Assembly (NCBI GenBank): GCA_016218085.1
Contig: JACREY010000005.1
Location: 82,492-146,491, forward strand
From: Ignavibacteriota bacterium
Lineage (GTDB): Bacteria > Bacteroidota > Ignavibacteria > Tepidaquicellales > Tepidaquicellaceae
Direction of reading: 5' to 3'
DNA length: 64,000 bases
Position numbers and translations under genes: made by a program. Positions 8,496 through 17,442 of this stretch are shown one piece after another. The notes beneath the pieces are model-generated. The model searched no databases. It was not told where the DNA came from and saw only the letters and a program-made list of their open reading frames with translations. Position 1 is the first letter of the stretch. The number at the start of each line of letters is the position of its first letter.

Positions 8496-9625
8496 AAATT
8501 CAGCCCGACATCCGCACCGTAGTTTTGCGGCGCCAAAACAGGCTTTACCGAAAAAGAAACTGTTTTTTTGTTTATCTTAAAATCGTGAGGTTTATAAAAA
8601 TTAATAACTGCCTGACCGCACAAATATCCGATAACCCCTCCGAGAAATACATCTGACGCCCAGTGAGTATGCTCAATCATTCTTGATATTCCGACGAGAG
8701 TTGCAAACGAATAACAGAATACAGGTACGACAGGTATGTCCTTATACTGTTCTGCAAATACAGTTGCTATTGAAAAAATTGTTGCCGTGTGTCCGGATGG
8801 AAAAGCATCATAAGAAGCGACGCTTCTTTTTTCTTCATTGATAATCTGGTGTATTGGTCCCCTCCATATTCCCGACGGATGCTTTGAATATTCATAGGAG
8901 GCGCTGGGTCTTTCCCTACCTGCAAGAAGCTTACCGAATCTTATCCATAAACCCGAAGTGAGCATTGCTTCAAATGCGTAAAGAGATGTTTGCAGACCCT
9001 TGCTGCTTCTGAATATTATACTTAATCCTGCAAAGCCTGCAACCGTATAAATTCCCTTGCTTGCACCGAACTCTGTAATGAATTCGCTTGTGGCATTAAC
9101 TACACTCGAATTATCATCAAGGTTAGTTACATTTTTATCAATCCTTGCATCAAGAGCAAATAAACCGAGAGTAATTCCGGTAACTGCCGCTATGTATGGT
9201 AAATCTTTTTTCTTAATCGAAAAAACAGATGAAACCTGGTCTTCCATGCAGCCAAGCGTATTGACTAAAATTGTTTTTGAACTGTTATTTTCTCCGAATT
9301 TCGATTTTCCCGTAATTTCCTGCTTTACCGTGTACCTGTAATGCGAGCTCCAGATATTACTCGTACTTTTACCGATTACAGAATTTTGTTTCGGTGCCTC
9401 GCTTATGTTTTTTATTTTCTTATTCCTGTAAATGTGTCCCGTAAGCAGAAGTTGTTGCGAGTGACCTTTTTCAATAGAGATTTTTTTTATATTGGAAAAA
9501 TAAGCCATTGAATTATCGTTCTGGCATTTTGTTATTTCAGGTATCAGTAACAGCAAAATAAAGGTTAAAATTGTTTTTCCCGAGAAGGGAATCCTTGAAT
9601 GAATTGTCTTCAGCATAATCGACAT
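8492..9625 (-). CDS. PAP2-family phosphatase, exported
   Basis: 377 residues. An N-terminal hydrophobic segment (KTILTFILLLLIPEITKC) acts as a signal or anchor. A ~120-residue low-homology region precedes a PAP2/haloperoxidase-like domain with its three motifs: GKLLAGRERPS (KxxxxxxRP), PSGHTA (PSGH) and SRMIEHTHWASD (SRxxxxxHxxxD). These form the acid-phosphatase site that removes phosphate from lipids such as phosphatidate or undecaprenyl pyrophosphate on the periplasmic side. Several hydrophobic helices surround the motifs. The start could be the second Met (9616). A perfect 12-bp inverted repeat begins one base upstream of the ATG at 9625 (see separate entry). Substrate is not determinable here. 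Confidence 0.85.
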   Translation of the reverse strand: MSIMLKTIHSRIPFSGKTILTFILLLLIPEITKCQNDNSMAYFSNIKKISIEKGHSQQLLLTGHIYRNKKIKNISEAPKQNSVIGKSTSNIWSSHYRYTVKQEITGKSKFGENNSSKTILVNTLGCMEDQVSSVFSIKKKDLPYIAAVTGITLGLFALDARIDKNVTNLDDNSSVVNATSEFITEFGASKGIYTVAGFAGLSIIFRSSKGLQTSLYAFEAMLTSGLWIRFGKLLAGRERPSASYEYSKHPSGIWRGPIHQIINEEKRSVASYDAFPSGHTATIFSIATVFAEQYKDIPVVPVFCYSFATLVGISRMIEHTHWASDVFLGGVIGYLCGQAVINFYKPHDFKINKKTVSFSVKPVLAPQNYGADVGLNF

Positions 9626-9667
9626 TTAATGTTTTTATGGAAAAAGTAATATTACTAAAAACATTAA
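9626..9667 (-). promoter_or_regulatory. 12-bp perfect inverted repeat at the PAP2 start codon
   Basis: TTAATGTTTTTA (9626-9637) and TAAAAACATTAA (9656-9667) are perfect inverted copies 18 bp apart. The inner arm touches the PAP2 ATG, so a hairpin would bury the ribosome site, or a dimeric repressor could bind here. The sequence supports the repeat; the function is inferred. Confidence 0.5.
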
Positions 9668-9778
9668 TTAAACCTCAATTAATATGCCAGAAGAAAAGCC
9701 CTAAAATTTAAAAATCTAAGGATGATAAGATAAGTTTTGTATCAATTTGAGACCGGTAAGTCTTGTTTTTTTAATTTT

Positions 9779-10141
9779 TTACAGGAATCCGAGCTCAAGT
9801 TTTGCCTCTTCGCTCATTCTGTCGAGTCCCCAAGGCGGGTCAAAAGTAATTTCTACTCTTGCATCGTGAATCATCGGATGCTCTTTTAATTTCTCCTGAA
9901 CTTCTATAGGCAGTGTGCCTGCTACGGGACAGGCGGGTGAAGTTAAAGTCATAATCACAAGAACATCTCCATTCGTGGCAATTTTGACATCATATATCAA
10001 ACCAAGGTCGTATATATTGACCGGTATTTCCGGATCGTAACACATTTTCAGAACTTTTATTACTTCTTCTTTAAGTTCATCCGGATTTATTTCTTTTTTT
10101 GTGTTGTTTTCCTGATCTGCGTTTATAATTTCTTTGCCCAA
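9779..10141 (-). CDS. sufT: SufT/MIP18 (DUF59) Fe-S maturation protein
   Basis: 120 residues of the MIP18/DUF59 family. The core runs from VIKVLKMCYDPEIPVNIYDLGLIYDV, the hallmark DPEIPVNIxDLGLIY motif, to TLTSPACPVAGTLP with the conserved Cys, and ends DPPWGLDRMSEEAKLELGFL. In Bacillus and Staphylococcus the SUF-linked member (SufT) helps assemble or deliver [4Fe-4S] clusters in the cytoplasm under high demand. A hydrophilic extension of about 20 residues precedes the domain. It is last in the sufBCDSE-T operon, 109 bp after sufE, which matches the operon position of sufT in other bacteria. Confidence 0.9.
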   Translation of the reverse strand: MGKEIINADQENNTKKEINPDELKEEVIKVLKMCYDPEIPVNIYDLGLIYDVKIATNGDVLVIMTLTSPACPVAGTLPIEVQEKLKEHPMIHDARVEITFDPPWGLDRMSEEAKLELGFL

Positions 10142-10250
10142 ATTTTCTGATATTAAAAAAGTTATATGAAAAAAGAAAAATGAAAATGGTATTGTTGCTT
10201 CCGTTATTTTCTGTTTTCTTTTTTCAATTTTCTAAAATTATTTTTATAAT

Positions 10251-10691
10251 TTAATTTTTGTTAATCAAGGATGAAGCATTTAATTTCATGTGTTTTATCA
10301 TTGCCACCAGTCCGTTCGCCCTGTTGGGTGAAAGATGTTCCTTCATTCCGATTTTATCGATGAATCCGAGTTTTGCATTTATCACATCTTCGGGTCTTTG
10401 TCCCGACAAAACCCTTACCAGCAAACCGACAAGTCCCTTTGTTATTATCGCATCGCTGTCAGCTTCAAATAAGACTTTTCCGTTTTCGGATTTTGTATTC
10501 AGCCACACCTGTGACTGGCAACCCGAAACTTTTCTGTCTTCTGTCTTTAAGTTCTCATCCATCGAAGGAAGATTCTTTCCAAGTTCGATAATGTATTCAT
10601 ACTTGTCCATCCATTCATCGAAAAGAGAAAACTCCTCGACAATTTCATCTTCAATTTCTTCAATACTTTTATTCATATCATTAATTTTCAT
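10251..10691 (-). CDS. sufE: SufE-type sulfur acceptor
   Basis: 146 residues. The family pattern is present: an N-terminal helix (EIVEEFSLFDEWMDKYEYIIELGKNLP), the acceptor Cys in KVSGCQSQVW (around residue 58), and the C-terminal IGMKEHLSPNRANGL. SufE takes persulfide sulfur from the SufS cysteine and passes it to the SufBCD scaffold. The ATG overlaps the sufS stop by 4 bp (ATGA type), indicating translational coupling. It is a SufE rather than a zinc-containing SufU, because the SufU zinc ligands are not seen. Confidence 0.93.
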   Translation of the reverse strand: MKINDMNKSIEEIEDEIVEEFSLFDEWMDKYEYIIELGKNLPSMDENLKTEDRKVSGCQSQVWLNTKSENGKVLFEADSDAIITKGLVGLLVRVLSGQRPEDVINAKLGFIDKIGMKEHLSPNRANGLVAMIKHMKLNASSLINKN

Positions 10692-11911
10692 ATCAGCATG
10701 CTGATTGCGCGTTTTATTCCGTTTGTTAAAATGTCGATTTCTTCTTTCGTATTATAAAACGCAAACGATGCTCTAACTGTTCCCGGTATTTTCAGGAATT
10801 TCATAAGCGGCTCCGTGCAGTGAACGCCGGTTCTCACGGCAATTCCAAGCTGGTCAAGCAGGGTGCCTAAATCATAAGGATGCGTTTTTCCTGCAAGAAA
10901 GGAAATAACGCTTGCCTTTTCCTTTGCTGTACCAATAATTCTCATTCCTTCTATTTCCATCATTTTTTCTGTTCCGTATTTGAGAAGCCCGTGCTCGTAT
11001 TCTGCAATCCTTTCTATCCCGATATCTTCAACATAATTCAGTGCCGCAGCAAGCCCTATGCTTCCGGCAATGTTTGGTGTTCCTGCCTCGAATTTATACG
11101 GCAGTTCGTTATAAGTCGTTCTTTCGAAAGTGACATTCTTTATCATATCACCGCCTCCCTGGTAAGGGGGCATTTCATTTAGAAAACTTTCTTTTCCGTA
11201 AAGCACTCCTATTCCGGTCGGGCCGTAAATTTTGTGCCCGGAAAAAGCAAAAAAGTCACAGTCAAGTTCCTTTACGTCAATCTTAACGTGCTGTACCGCC
11301 TGAGCGCCGTCCAGCATTACAGGAATATTTTTCGAGCGGGCTAGGGAGATAATATTTTTTACGGGATTTATTGTTCCAAGTGAATTTGAAATATAAGCTA
11401 TCGATATAAATTTTGTCTTATCTGATATCATTTTTTCGAATTCCCCGAAAATTATTTCACCGTCCCGGTTTATGGGAATCACTTTCAGTTTTGCCCCTGT
11501 TCTTTCGCAGAGCATCTGCCAAGGAACTATATTCGAATGGTGCTCGAGTGTGGATATTATTATCTCGTCGTTATCCTTTATATGCTTCTGACCGTAAGAG
11601 TTTGCAACAAGATTTATTGCTTCGGATGTTCCGCGAACAAATATTATTTCTTCCGCCTTTTCAGCGTTGATGAATTTCTGAACGGTTTTTCTTGAAGCTT
11701 CGTAAGCATTTGTGGCTTTCTCGCTGAGGGAATGTACTCCGCGGTGAACGTTGCTGTTTATTTCGGAATAGTATTTTACAAGCGCATCAATTACTGCCGT
11801 TGGCTTTTGAGTCGTGGCTGCATTATCAAAATATATAAGCGGCTTTCCGTTTACGCTTGTATGGAGTATCGGAAAATCCTGCCTTATTTTATTTACATCA
11901 AAATGACTCAT
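10688..11911 (-). CDS. sufS: Cysteine desulfurase SufS
   Basis: 407 residues, group II cysteine desulfurase, the usual length of SufS. Visible elements: YFDNAATTQKP near the N-terminus, the His/Asp PLP region (TLEHHSNIVPW, MLDGAQAVQH), the Schiff-base Lys in SGHKIYGPTGIG, and the catalytic Cys in VRTGVHCTEPLM with the short loop typical of the SufS group. It frees sulfur from L-cysteine as a persulfide for SufE. It lies between sufD (28 bp upstream) and sufE (4-bp overlap) on the minus strand. Confidence 0.95.
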   Translation of the reverse strand: MSHFDVNKIRQDFPILHTSVNGKPLIYFDNAATTQKPTAVIDALVKYYSEINSNVHRGVHSLSEKATNAYEASRKTVQKFINAEKAEEIIFVRGTSEAINLVANSYGQKHIKDNDEIIISTLEHHSNIVPWQMLCERTGAKLKVIPINRDGEIIFGEFEKMISDKTKFISIAYISNSLGTINPVKNIISLARSKNIPVMLDGAQAVQHVKIDVKELDCDFFAFSGHKIYGPTGIGVLYGKESFLNEMPPYQGGGDMIKNVTFERTTYNELPYKFEAGTPNIAGSIGLAAALNYVEDIGIERIAEYEHGLLKYGTEKMMEIEGMRIIGTAKEKASVISFLAGKTHPYDLGTLLDQLGIAVRTGVHCTEPLMKFLKIPGTVRASFAFYNTKEEIDILTNGIKRAISMLI

Positions 11912-11939
11912 AACTTATTTACTTCCTCCTGAAATTTAT

Positions 11940-13247
11940 TTACAGTTTTTCGAGCTTTTCGTTTAACCTGTTAACAAGATATTCTTTCAGTTCAGGTACT
12001 TCGATGTCCTCTATTATTTCATTTGCGAAAGCGAATATTAATAGCTTCTTTCCTTCCTTTTCTCCAATCCCTCTTGCTTTCAGATAGAAAAGCTGCTCCT
12101 TGTCAATCTGTCCTGTTGTAGCTCCATGGCTGCATTTCACGTCGTCCGCAAAAATTTCAAGCTGTGGCTTTGAATTGATGGATGCAGTATCGGATAATAA
12201 AATATTCTTGTTCATCTGGTATGCATTTGTTTTCTGCGCATCCTGCCTTACCATTATTTTGCCGTTGAATACGCCGTTTGATTCATCCGCAAGTATTCCT
12301 TTGTAAAGTTCATTGCTGTTGCAGTTCGGATTTGCGTGGTCTGCAAGCGTATGGTTATCCACGTGCTGTTTTCCTGTCAGGAAATATAATCCTTTGAAGT
12401 TGCATTCGATTCCTTCACTGTTCATGTATGAATTAAGGTTATTTCTTGTTACACTTCCACCCCAGCTGAGGGTGATTGAAGTGAAAATGCTGTTTCTTTC
12501 CTGGAATACCTGTGTAGTGCCTACGTGAAAGGCGTTTGCCTCTTCGTTCTGAATCTTGTAATACTGAACATTTGCATTTTCGTCAGTATGAATTTCTGTT
12601 ACGACATTCGAAAAAACGTCGTTTTCCCCGATTGAGTAATATTCCTCAATAATATGTACATCGCTGTTTGCTTCTGCAATAATAATATTTCTCGGCTGTC
12701 CGAGTACTTTTGATTTTCTCGAGTCGAGGATATTAAGTATTATCACCGGGTCTTTCAGTAAATTTCCCTTCGGAATATAAATGAAAGCTCCGTCCGGTGC
12801 GAAGGCAGTGTTCAGTGCCGTGAATCCGTCTGCATTGTAATCAGCATATTTCGCAAAATATTTTCCTAAAATATAAGGTTTCGTTTTCATCCCTTCTTTC
12901 AGGCTTCCGATGAATAAATTCTTGCGCTCGGTTATTATCTGTGAATTTTCCTTTGAATATTCACCGTTAATCAGCACAATCAGGTTTGCTTTTAAATCCT
13001 GTATGAGAAAATTATTTAAAACACTTTTTTCAATTTCCTGCTTTTCTGTAACTAATTTAAAATCATTTGTGATTATCGGTTTTGAATCGAAGAACTTCCA
13101 GTCTTCCATTTTCCTGTTCGGGAAGCCGAATGTCCTGAAATATTCTTTCGCTTTATCCCTGATATGCTTTATTTCAACCGGCTCGCCGTTATTTAAATTT
13201 TCTGTGCTTGTGTATTTTTCTATTATTTTGTCTTTTAATTCTGCCAT
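11940..13247 (-). CDS. sufD: SufD, Fe-S scaffold subunit
   Basis: 435 residues of the SufB/SufD beta-helix family. Family marks: GAFIYIPKGN, NIIIAEANSDVHIIEEYYS, the DDVKCSHGATTGQID loop near the C-terminus and the final FANEIIEDIEVPELK. SufD pairs with SufB and the SufC ATPase to build [4Fe-4S] clusters. The N-terminal region (EYFRTFGFPNRKMEDWKFFDSKP) is the normal SufD helical domain. It follows sufC after 42 bp. Confidence 0.95.
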   Translation of the reverse strand: MAELKDKIIEKYTSTENLNNGEPVEIKHIRDKAKEYFRTFGFPNRKMEDWKFFDSKPIITNDFKLVTEKQEIEKSVLNNFLIQDLKANLIVLINGEYSKENSQIITERKNLFIGSLKEGMKTKPYILGKYFAKYADYNADGFTALNTAFAPDGAFIYIPKGNLLKDPVIILNILDSRKSKVLGQPRNIIIAEANSDVHIIEEYYSIGENDVFSNVVTEIHTDENANVQYYKIQNEEANAFHVGTTQVFQERNSIFTSITLSWGGSVTRNNLNSYMNSEGIECNFKGLYFLTGKQHVDNHTLADHANPNCNSNELYKGILADESNGVFNGKIMVRQDAQKTNAYQMNKNILLSDTASINSKPQLEIFADDVKCSHGATTGQIDKEQLFYLKARGIGEKEGKKLLIFAFANEIIEDIEVPELKEYLVNRLNEKLEKL

Positions 13248-13289
13248 TACTTTATTAATTATAAAATATTATTCATTACTGATTGCTCA

Positions 13290-14036
13290 TTAATCATTGT
13301 TTGTAACCCAGTCGTATCCCATTTCTTCAAGCTTGTATGCAAGTTCTTTTCCGCCCGAAGTCACAATCTGACCGTCGCTGAGCACGTGAACGTAATCGGG
13401 TACTATGTAATTCAGCAGCCTCTGGTAGTGTGTAATCACAACAAAGGCGTTCTTTGAGTTTCTGACCTTGTTAACTCCTTCGGAAACTATTCTCAGTGCA
13501 TCTATATCGAGCCCCGAATCGGTTTCATCTAGAACGGAAAGTTTTGGCTCCATCATTGCAAGCTGAAAAATTTCATTTCTCTTCTTTTCTCCTCCCGAGA
13601 AGCCCACATTGACGGCACGGCTTGTCATTGCCATATCAAGCTCGACAAGTTTTGCCTTGGCTTTCATTAATTTAAGGAACTCAACCGAGCTAATCGGCTC
13701 AAGCCCTCTGTATTTTCTGATTTCGTTTAAGGACGTCTTCATAAAATTTGTTGTGGATACGCCGGGAATCTCTACGGGATACTGAAACGCAAGGAATATT
13801 CCTTCCCTTGCCCTGTCCTCAGGGGAAAAGTCAAGCAGGTTCTTTCCTTCGAATATCACTTCGCCGCCGGTCACTTCATATCCGGGCTTGCCTGATAATA
13901 CCGAAGCCAGTGTTGACTTACCCGAGCCGTTCGGTCCCATTATTGCGTGAACTTCACCGGCCTTAACCTCAAGGTTAATTCCCTTCAAGATTTCTTTTCC
14001 GTCTATGGTTGCTTTTAAATTCTTTATCTGTAACAT
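13290..14036 (-). CDS. sufC: SufC, Fe-S assembly ATPase
   Basis: 248 residues, an ABC-type ATPase without membrane partner. Walker A GPNGSGKST, Q-loop region FQYPVEIPGV, signature FSGGEKKR and Walker B LSVLDETDSGLD are intact. The D-loop ETDSGLDIDAL is typical of SufC. SufC dimerises on SufB-SufD, and ATP hydrolysis drives cluster assembly. Between it and sufB lies a 124-bp AT-rich gap with the stutter AATTTAACATTTAC-AATTTAACATTG, so a weaker internal promoter cannot be excluded. Confidence 0.96.
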   Translation of the reverse strand: MLQIKNLKATIDGKEILKGINLEVKAGEVHAIMGPNGSGKSTLASVLSGKPGYEVTGGEVIFEGKNLLDFSPEDRAREGIFLAFQYPVEIPGVSTTNFMKTSLNEIRKYRGLEPISSVEFLKLMKAKAKLVELDMAMTSRAVNVGFSGGEKKRNEIFQLAMMEPKLSVLDETDSGLDIDALRIVSEGVNKVRNSKNAFVVITHYQRLLNYIVPDYVHVLSDGQIVTSGGKELAYKLEEMGYDWVTNND

Positions 14037-14160
14037 TTCTATCTAATTTAATTAAATTATATTTTTAAAATTATTCTTATTTATTAGTGGTAAAATGTAA
14101 ATAGTAAATCGTAAATAAATTAACTGTTTGATAATTTAACATTTACAATTTAACATTGCT

Positions 14161-15612
14161 CTACCCAACGCTTCCTTCCAGAGAAATTGCCAGAAGCTTC
14201 TGTGCCTCTACCGCAAATTCCATCGGAAGCTGGTTCAGTACTTCCTTTGCATAACCGTTTACAATCAAAGCTACTGCATCTTCCTGCGAAATTCCGCGCT
14301 GGTTGCAATAAAACATTATCTCTTCGCTGATTTTCGAAGTCGTTGCTTCGTGTTCGATGGTTGAGGTGTTATTCTTTATGTCAAAATACGGAAAAGTATG
14401 CGCGCCGCATTTATCACCCATCAGCAGAGAATCACACTGCGAGTAGTTTCTGGAGTTTTCGGCATTGGGAGAAACTTTTACAAGTCCGCGGTAGCTGTTC
14501 TGGCTGAATCCCGCTGAAATTCCTTTCGATACAATTCTGCTCTTTGTGTTTTTTCCGAGGTGAATCATCTTGGTTCCCGTATCCGCCTGCTGGTAATTAT
14601 TTGTCATTGCAACCGAATAAAATTCTCCGATTGAGTTGTCACCTCTTAAAATACAGCTCGGGTATTTCCAGGTAATAGAAGAACCGGTTTCCACCTGTGT
14701 CCAGGAAATTTTTGCATTCTTGTAGCAGATTCCTCTCTTCGTAACAAAATTATAAATTCCGCCCTTTCCTTCTTTGTCTCCGGGATACCAGTTTTGTACA
14801 GTAGAATATTTTATTTCTCCGTTATCAAGGGCGACTAATTCCACGACTGCAGCGTGAAGCTGATTCTCGTCTCTCATAGGTGCCGTGCATCCTTCGAGGT
14901 AGCTAACATATGCGCCTTCATCTGCAATGATTAATGTTCTTTCGAACTGTCCTGTGTTTGCCGCGTTGATTCTGAAGTATGTTGAAAGCTCCATCGGGCA
15001 TCTTACGCCTTTGGGAATGTAGACAAATGAGCCGTCGCTGAAAACTGCAGAGTTAAGTGCCGCAAAATAATTATCCTGCGCAGGAACGACTGAGCCCAGA
15101 TATTTTTTAATCAGTTCAGGGTGAAACTGCACCGCCTCGCTAATCGAACAAAAAATAATTCCGAGGTCGTTAAGCTTTTCTTTGTAAGTCGTTGCTACCG
15201 ACACGCTGTCAAGCACAGCATCCACTGCAACACCTGCAAGGAAATTCTGTTCCACAAGTGGGATACCAAGCCTGTCATAAGTCTTTTTTATTTCTGGGTC
15301 GAGTTCATCAAGTGAATTTAATTTCTTCGCTTTTTTCGGAGCGGCATAATAAATTATATCCTGATAATCTATCGGGGGATATTTCACGTTCGGCCATTTG
15401 GGTTCTTCCATAGTCAGCCAGTGCCTGTATGCCTTCAGCCTCCACTCGAGCATGAATTCAGGTTCTTCCTTCTTCTTCGAAATGAATCTTACTACATCTT
15501 CGTTCAAACCTTTTGGCAAGGTATCCAGCTCAAAGTTGTCGGTAAATCCGTATTTATATTCACCATCTACTAACTGCTCGAGAATTTCGTCGTTTTCGTT
15601 GTTTTCTGCCAT
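14161..15612 (-). CDS. sufB: SufB, Fe-S scaffold subunit
   Basis: 483 residues, full length for SufB. It carries [65 protein letters not shown] with the conserved Cys, and the C-terminal [15 protein letters not shown]...EHEATTSKI. SufB is the main [4Fe-4S] scaffold. It is the first gene of the operon, starting at ATG 15612; the IscR-like operator lies 41 bp upstream. Confidence 0.96.
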   Translation of the reverse strand: MAENNENDEILEQLVDGEYKYGFTDNFELDTLPKGLNEDVVRFISKKKEEPEFMLEWRLKAYRHWLTMEEPKWPNVKYPPIDYQDIIYYAAPKKAKKLNSLDELDPEIKKTYDRLGIPLVEQNFLAGVAVDAVLDSVSVATTYKEKLNDLGIIFCSISEAVQFHPELIKKYLGSVVPAQDNYFAALNSAVFSDGSFVYIPKGVRCPMELSTYFRINAANTGQFERTLIIADEGAYVSYLEGCTAPMRDENQLHAAVVELVALDNGEIKYSTVQNWYPGDKEGKGGIYNFVTKRGICYKNAKISWTQVETGSSITWKYPSCILRGDNSIGEFYSVAMTNNYQQADTGTKMIHLGKNTKSRIVSKGISAGFSQNSYRGLVKVSPNAENSRNYSQCDSLLMGDKCGAHTFPYFDIKNNTSTIEHEATTSKISEEIMFYCNQRGISQEDAVALIVNGYAKEVLNQLPMEFAVEAQKLLAISLEGSVG

Positions 15613-15652
15613 TATTATAAAGCTTTGTTTTATTTCCTTGTTTATTAAACTG

Positions 15653-15665
15653 GACTAAATTAGTC
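15653..15665 (-). promoter_or_regulatory. IscR/Rrf2 type-1-like operator upstream of sufB
   Basis: The 13-bp palindrome GACTAAATTAGTC, read in the sufB direction as GACTAATTTAGTC, sits 41 bp before the sufB ATG. From memory of the E. coli IscR type-1 site, the core is GACT-R-W-W-W-Y-AGTC; every position fits on this 13-mer. This suggests Fe-S-dependent repression by an Rrf2-family protein. No Rrf2 gene is in the window. The match is seen; the regulator is inferred. Confidence 0.65.
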
Positions 15666-15680
15666 GTATTTCCTTTCAAA

Positions 15681-15714
15681 AAAAAGCCAGAAATATGTGT
15701 TCTGACTTTTCTTA
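15681..15714 (-). terminator. Terminator of the 15754 lipoprotein gene
   Basis: On the minus strand AAAAGTCAGAA and TTCTGGCTTTT form a stem with one mismatch and end in a run of T. It lies 40 bp after the lipoprotein stop and before the sufB operator, insulating the two units. Confidence 0.75.
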
Positions 15715-15753
15715 ATTTCTAAAACAGCTAAAACAAGCTAAAAGTTCAATATT

Positions 15754-16605
15754 CTAGTACTTTGATAAATTTATTACTTTACTGGTAAATGCAGGCGGAA
15801 TATTAATGGTCATATTCTGACTGCTCTTGGTTACCGTTGCTTCAATAAAGTTTTCCACGACACTGTTATTGGTTCTTTTATAATTTACAACCCATAGGTC
15901 ATTTGGAAAGTTAATCAATCCCGAAATATAAGCCGGTAAATTTAAAGTTCCGAGAGCAGGAATCAGGAACATGTTCACGGTCTTATTGGTGCCTGTTGCA
16001 AAAAAAGACTGACCGTTGTTTGAACTTGAAACCGGAATGTATGATGAATTAAACTTGATTGTCGGATTTGATGAATAAGAATATCCGTATGCAACATCAC
16101 TGTTTACAATTTCATTTGATGATGTGCTGATAAAAAAGTTCGTGTTGTTAATCATAGATAAAGCACCTGATACAATATTTCTGGCAGATGTATCCGAAAT
16201 CAGGTTTATTACCGTATTAAAACTGAAAAGTGCAGTCAGCTCTATGCAGTCTCTTGCTCCCGGGGTTGGATTCGGAGTATAAACGGCGAGCGTGTCCGTT
16301 CCCGGCTTCTTGAATATGTACAGCCATGCGCCGATATTGTTCGGGTCAGATAAAATTGTAAGCCCTGTTATATCAGTTTTTCCGACATCGGTTCCTTCGA
16401 ATAATACGTTCTTTCCGAAAATCATCACAAGCTTAACGCTTGAACTGTATTTTCTCTGTGCCTGCGCAAATGCCGAATCCAGCCGGTCTTTAGCCGTTAC
16501 CTTGTTTGATACAATGTCGTTAATCACATTAACTGCATTTTCCGAGCAGGAATAAAAAGATAAAGACACAAACAGCAATAAAACGGGAATTAATATTTTC
16601 TTCAT
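15754..16605 (-). CDS. Lipoprotein of unknown function
   Basis: 283 residues. MKKILIPVLLLFVSLSFYSC (Cys20) is a lipoprotein signal. The mature part has alternating hydrophobic strands rich in Ser/Asn/Thr and no motif I recognise. It contains repeated mention of small segments such as DRLDSAFAQAQRKYSSSVKLVMIFGKNVLFEG, which looks like one alpha-beta unit near residues 40-75. It is flanked by its own terminator downstream, and by the toxin-antitoxin pair, divergent, upstream. Surface or periplasmic location is likely; function is unknown. Confidence 0.7.
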   Translation of the reverse strand: MKKILIPVLLLFVSLSFYSCSENAVNVINDIVSNKVTAKDRLDSAFAQAQRKYSSSVKLVMIFGKNVLFEGTDVGKTDITGLTILSDPNNIGAWLYIFKKPGTDTLAVYTPNPTPGARDCIELTALFSFNTVINLISDTSARNIVSGALSMINNTNFFISTSSNEIVNSDVAYGYSYSSNPTIKFNSSYIPVSSSNNGQSFFATGTNKTVNMFLIPALGTLNLPAYISGLINFPNDLWVVNYKRTNNSVVENFIEATVTKSSQNMTINIPPAFTSKVINLSKY

Positions 16606-16709
16606 AAGACTAATTTTTGTTTTTATTAATTTAAAATAAATATATTTAATTTCATAAACTATATATTTTACACGGAAATTTTTGCTTGTAATTGCGTAAT
16701 ATTCTCCTT

Positions 16710-16750
16710 GATTTATACGTATTTATATTTTATATTTATACGTATAAATC
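16710..16750. promoter_or_regulatory. Operator palindrome upstream of the toxin-antitoxin pair
   Basis: GATTTATACGTAT (16710-16722) and ATACGTATAAATC (16738-16750) are perfect 13-bp inverted arms, each containing the smaller palindrome ATACGTAT. The right arm ends 6 bp before the antitoxin ATG at 16757. This is the expected place for autoregulation by an antitoxin-toxin complex, an inference. Confidence 0.7.
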
Positions 16751-16756
16751 AAAAAT

Positions 16757-17005
16757 ATGCAAACTAAATTAACACTTAAATTAAACAAAGATTCTATTTC
16801 ACGGGCTAAAAATTATGCATATAAAAACAGCCGAAGCCTATCAAAAATAGTCGAAGATTATTTCGATAATCTTACCGTTAAAAAAGACATAAACCAAAAA
16901 AACACATCGAAATTAGTCAGGGAACTTAAAGGTGTGATATCCTTGCCGAAAAATTACAACAGAAAGAAAGATTATACCGAATTTTTATTAAAAAAATACA
17001 AATAA
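16757..17005 (+). CDS. Antitoxin (DUF6364-like)
   Basis: 82 residues, basic. The N-terminus KLTLKLNKDSISRAKNYAYKNSRSLSKIVEDYFDNL has the strand-helix-helix pattern of a ribbon-helix-helix DNA-binding domain and matches the DUF6364 antitoxin style. The basic C-terminal half (LPKNYNRKKDYTEFLLKKYK) would fold on the toxin. It should bind the PIN toxin encoded by the next gene and repress the pair through the palindrome just upstream. Stop and toxin start overlap (TAATG), so the two are translationally coupled. Confidence 0.8.
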   Translation: MQTKLTLKLNKDSISRAKNYAYKNSRSLSKIVEDYFDNLTVKKDINQKNTSKLVRELKGVISLPKNYNRKKDYTEFLLKKYK

Positions 17006-17424
17006 TGGTTGAAGTTTTTGTTGATACGGATATAATACTGGATTTACTGACGGACAGAAAACCTTTCAGCTCGCATTCCGAGAAATTGTTTGGGCTTGCA
17101 GATAAAAAAGCCATTAAAATTTTTGTTTCCTCGTTATCCTTTTCCAATATTTATTATGTTCTGAGAAAATTCGAAAGTTCAAAAAAAGCTTATGATATTT
17201 TAAGAAAATTAAAAACAATTGTAAGTTTGCTGCCTGTTGACGAAAAAATCATTGAATTGTCCCTGAATTCAGGATTTAACGATTTCGAGGACGCTATCCA
17301 GTATTATACCGCAAAGGAAAACGGAATAGACTTTCTGCTGACAAGAAATATCAAAGATTACAGGAAAGCGCAGATTAAAGTCCTGTCTGCAGATGAATTT
17401 TTAAAATTAAATAATATGATTTAA
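17005..17424 (+). CDS. PIN-domain toxin (VapC-like ribonuclease)
   Basis: 139 residues, a PIN domain. Asp7 (VFVDTDIIL), a middle Glu/Asp region and the late acidic site in NDFEDAIQYYTA plus DFLLTRNIKDY form the usual metal-binding cluster. It is likely a Mg-dependent endoribonuclease that stops growth by cutting tRNA or rRNA when released from the antitoxin. The ATG overlaps the antitoxin stop. The DPP-IV gene begins 18 bp after its stop, but with its own signal-peptide gene character. Confidence 0.85.
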   Translation: MVEVFVDTDIILDLLTDRKPFSSHSEKLFGLADKKAIKIFVSSLSFSNIYYVLRKFESSKKAYDILRKLKTIVSLLPVDEKIIELSLNSGFNDFEDAIQYYTAKENGIDFLLTRNIKDYRKAQIKVLSADEFLKLNNMI

Positions 17425-17442
17425 TAAATATAACTTCTTAAT

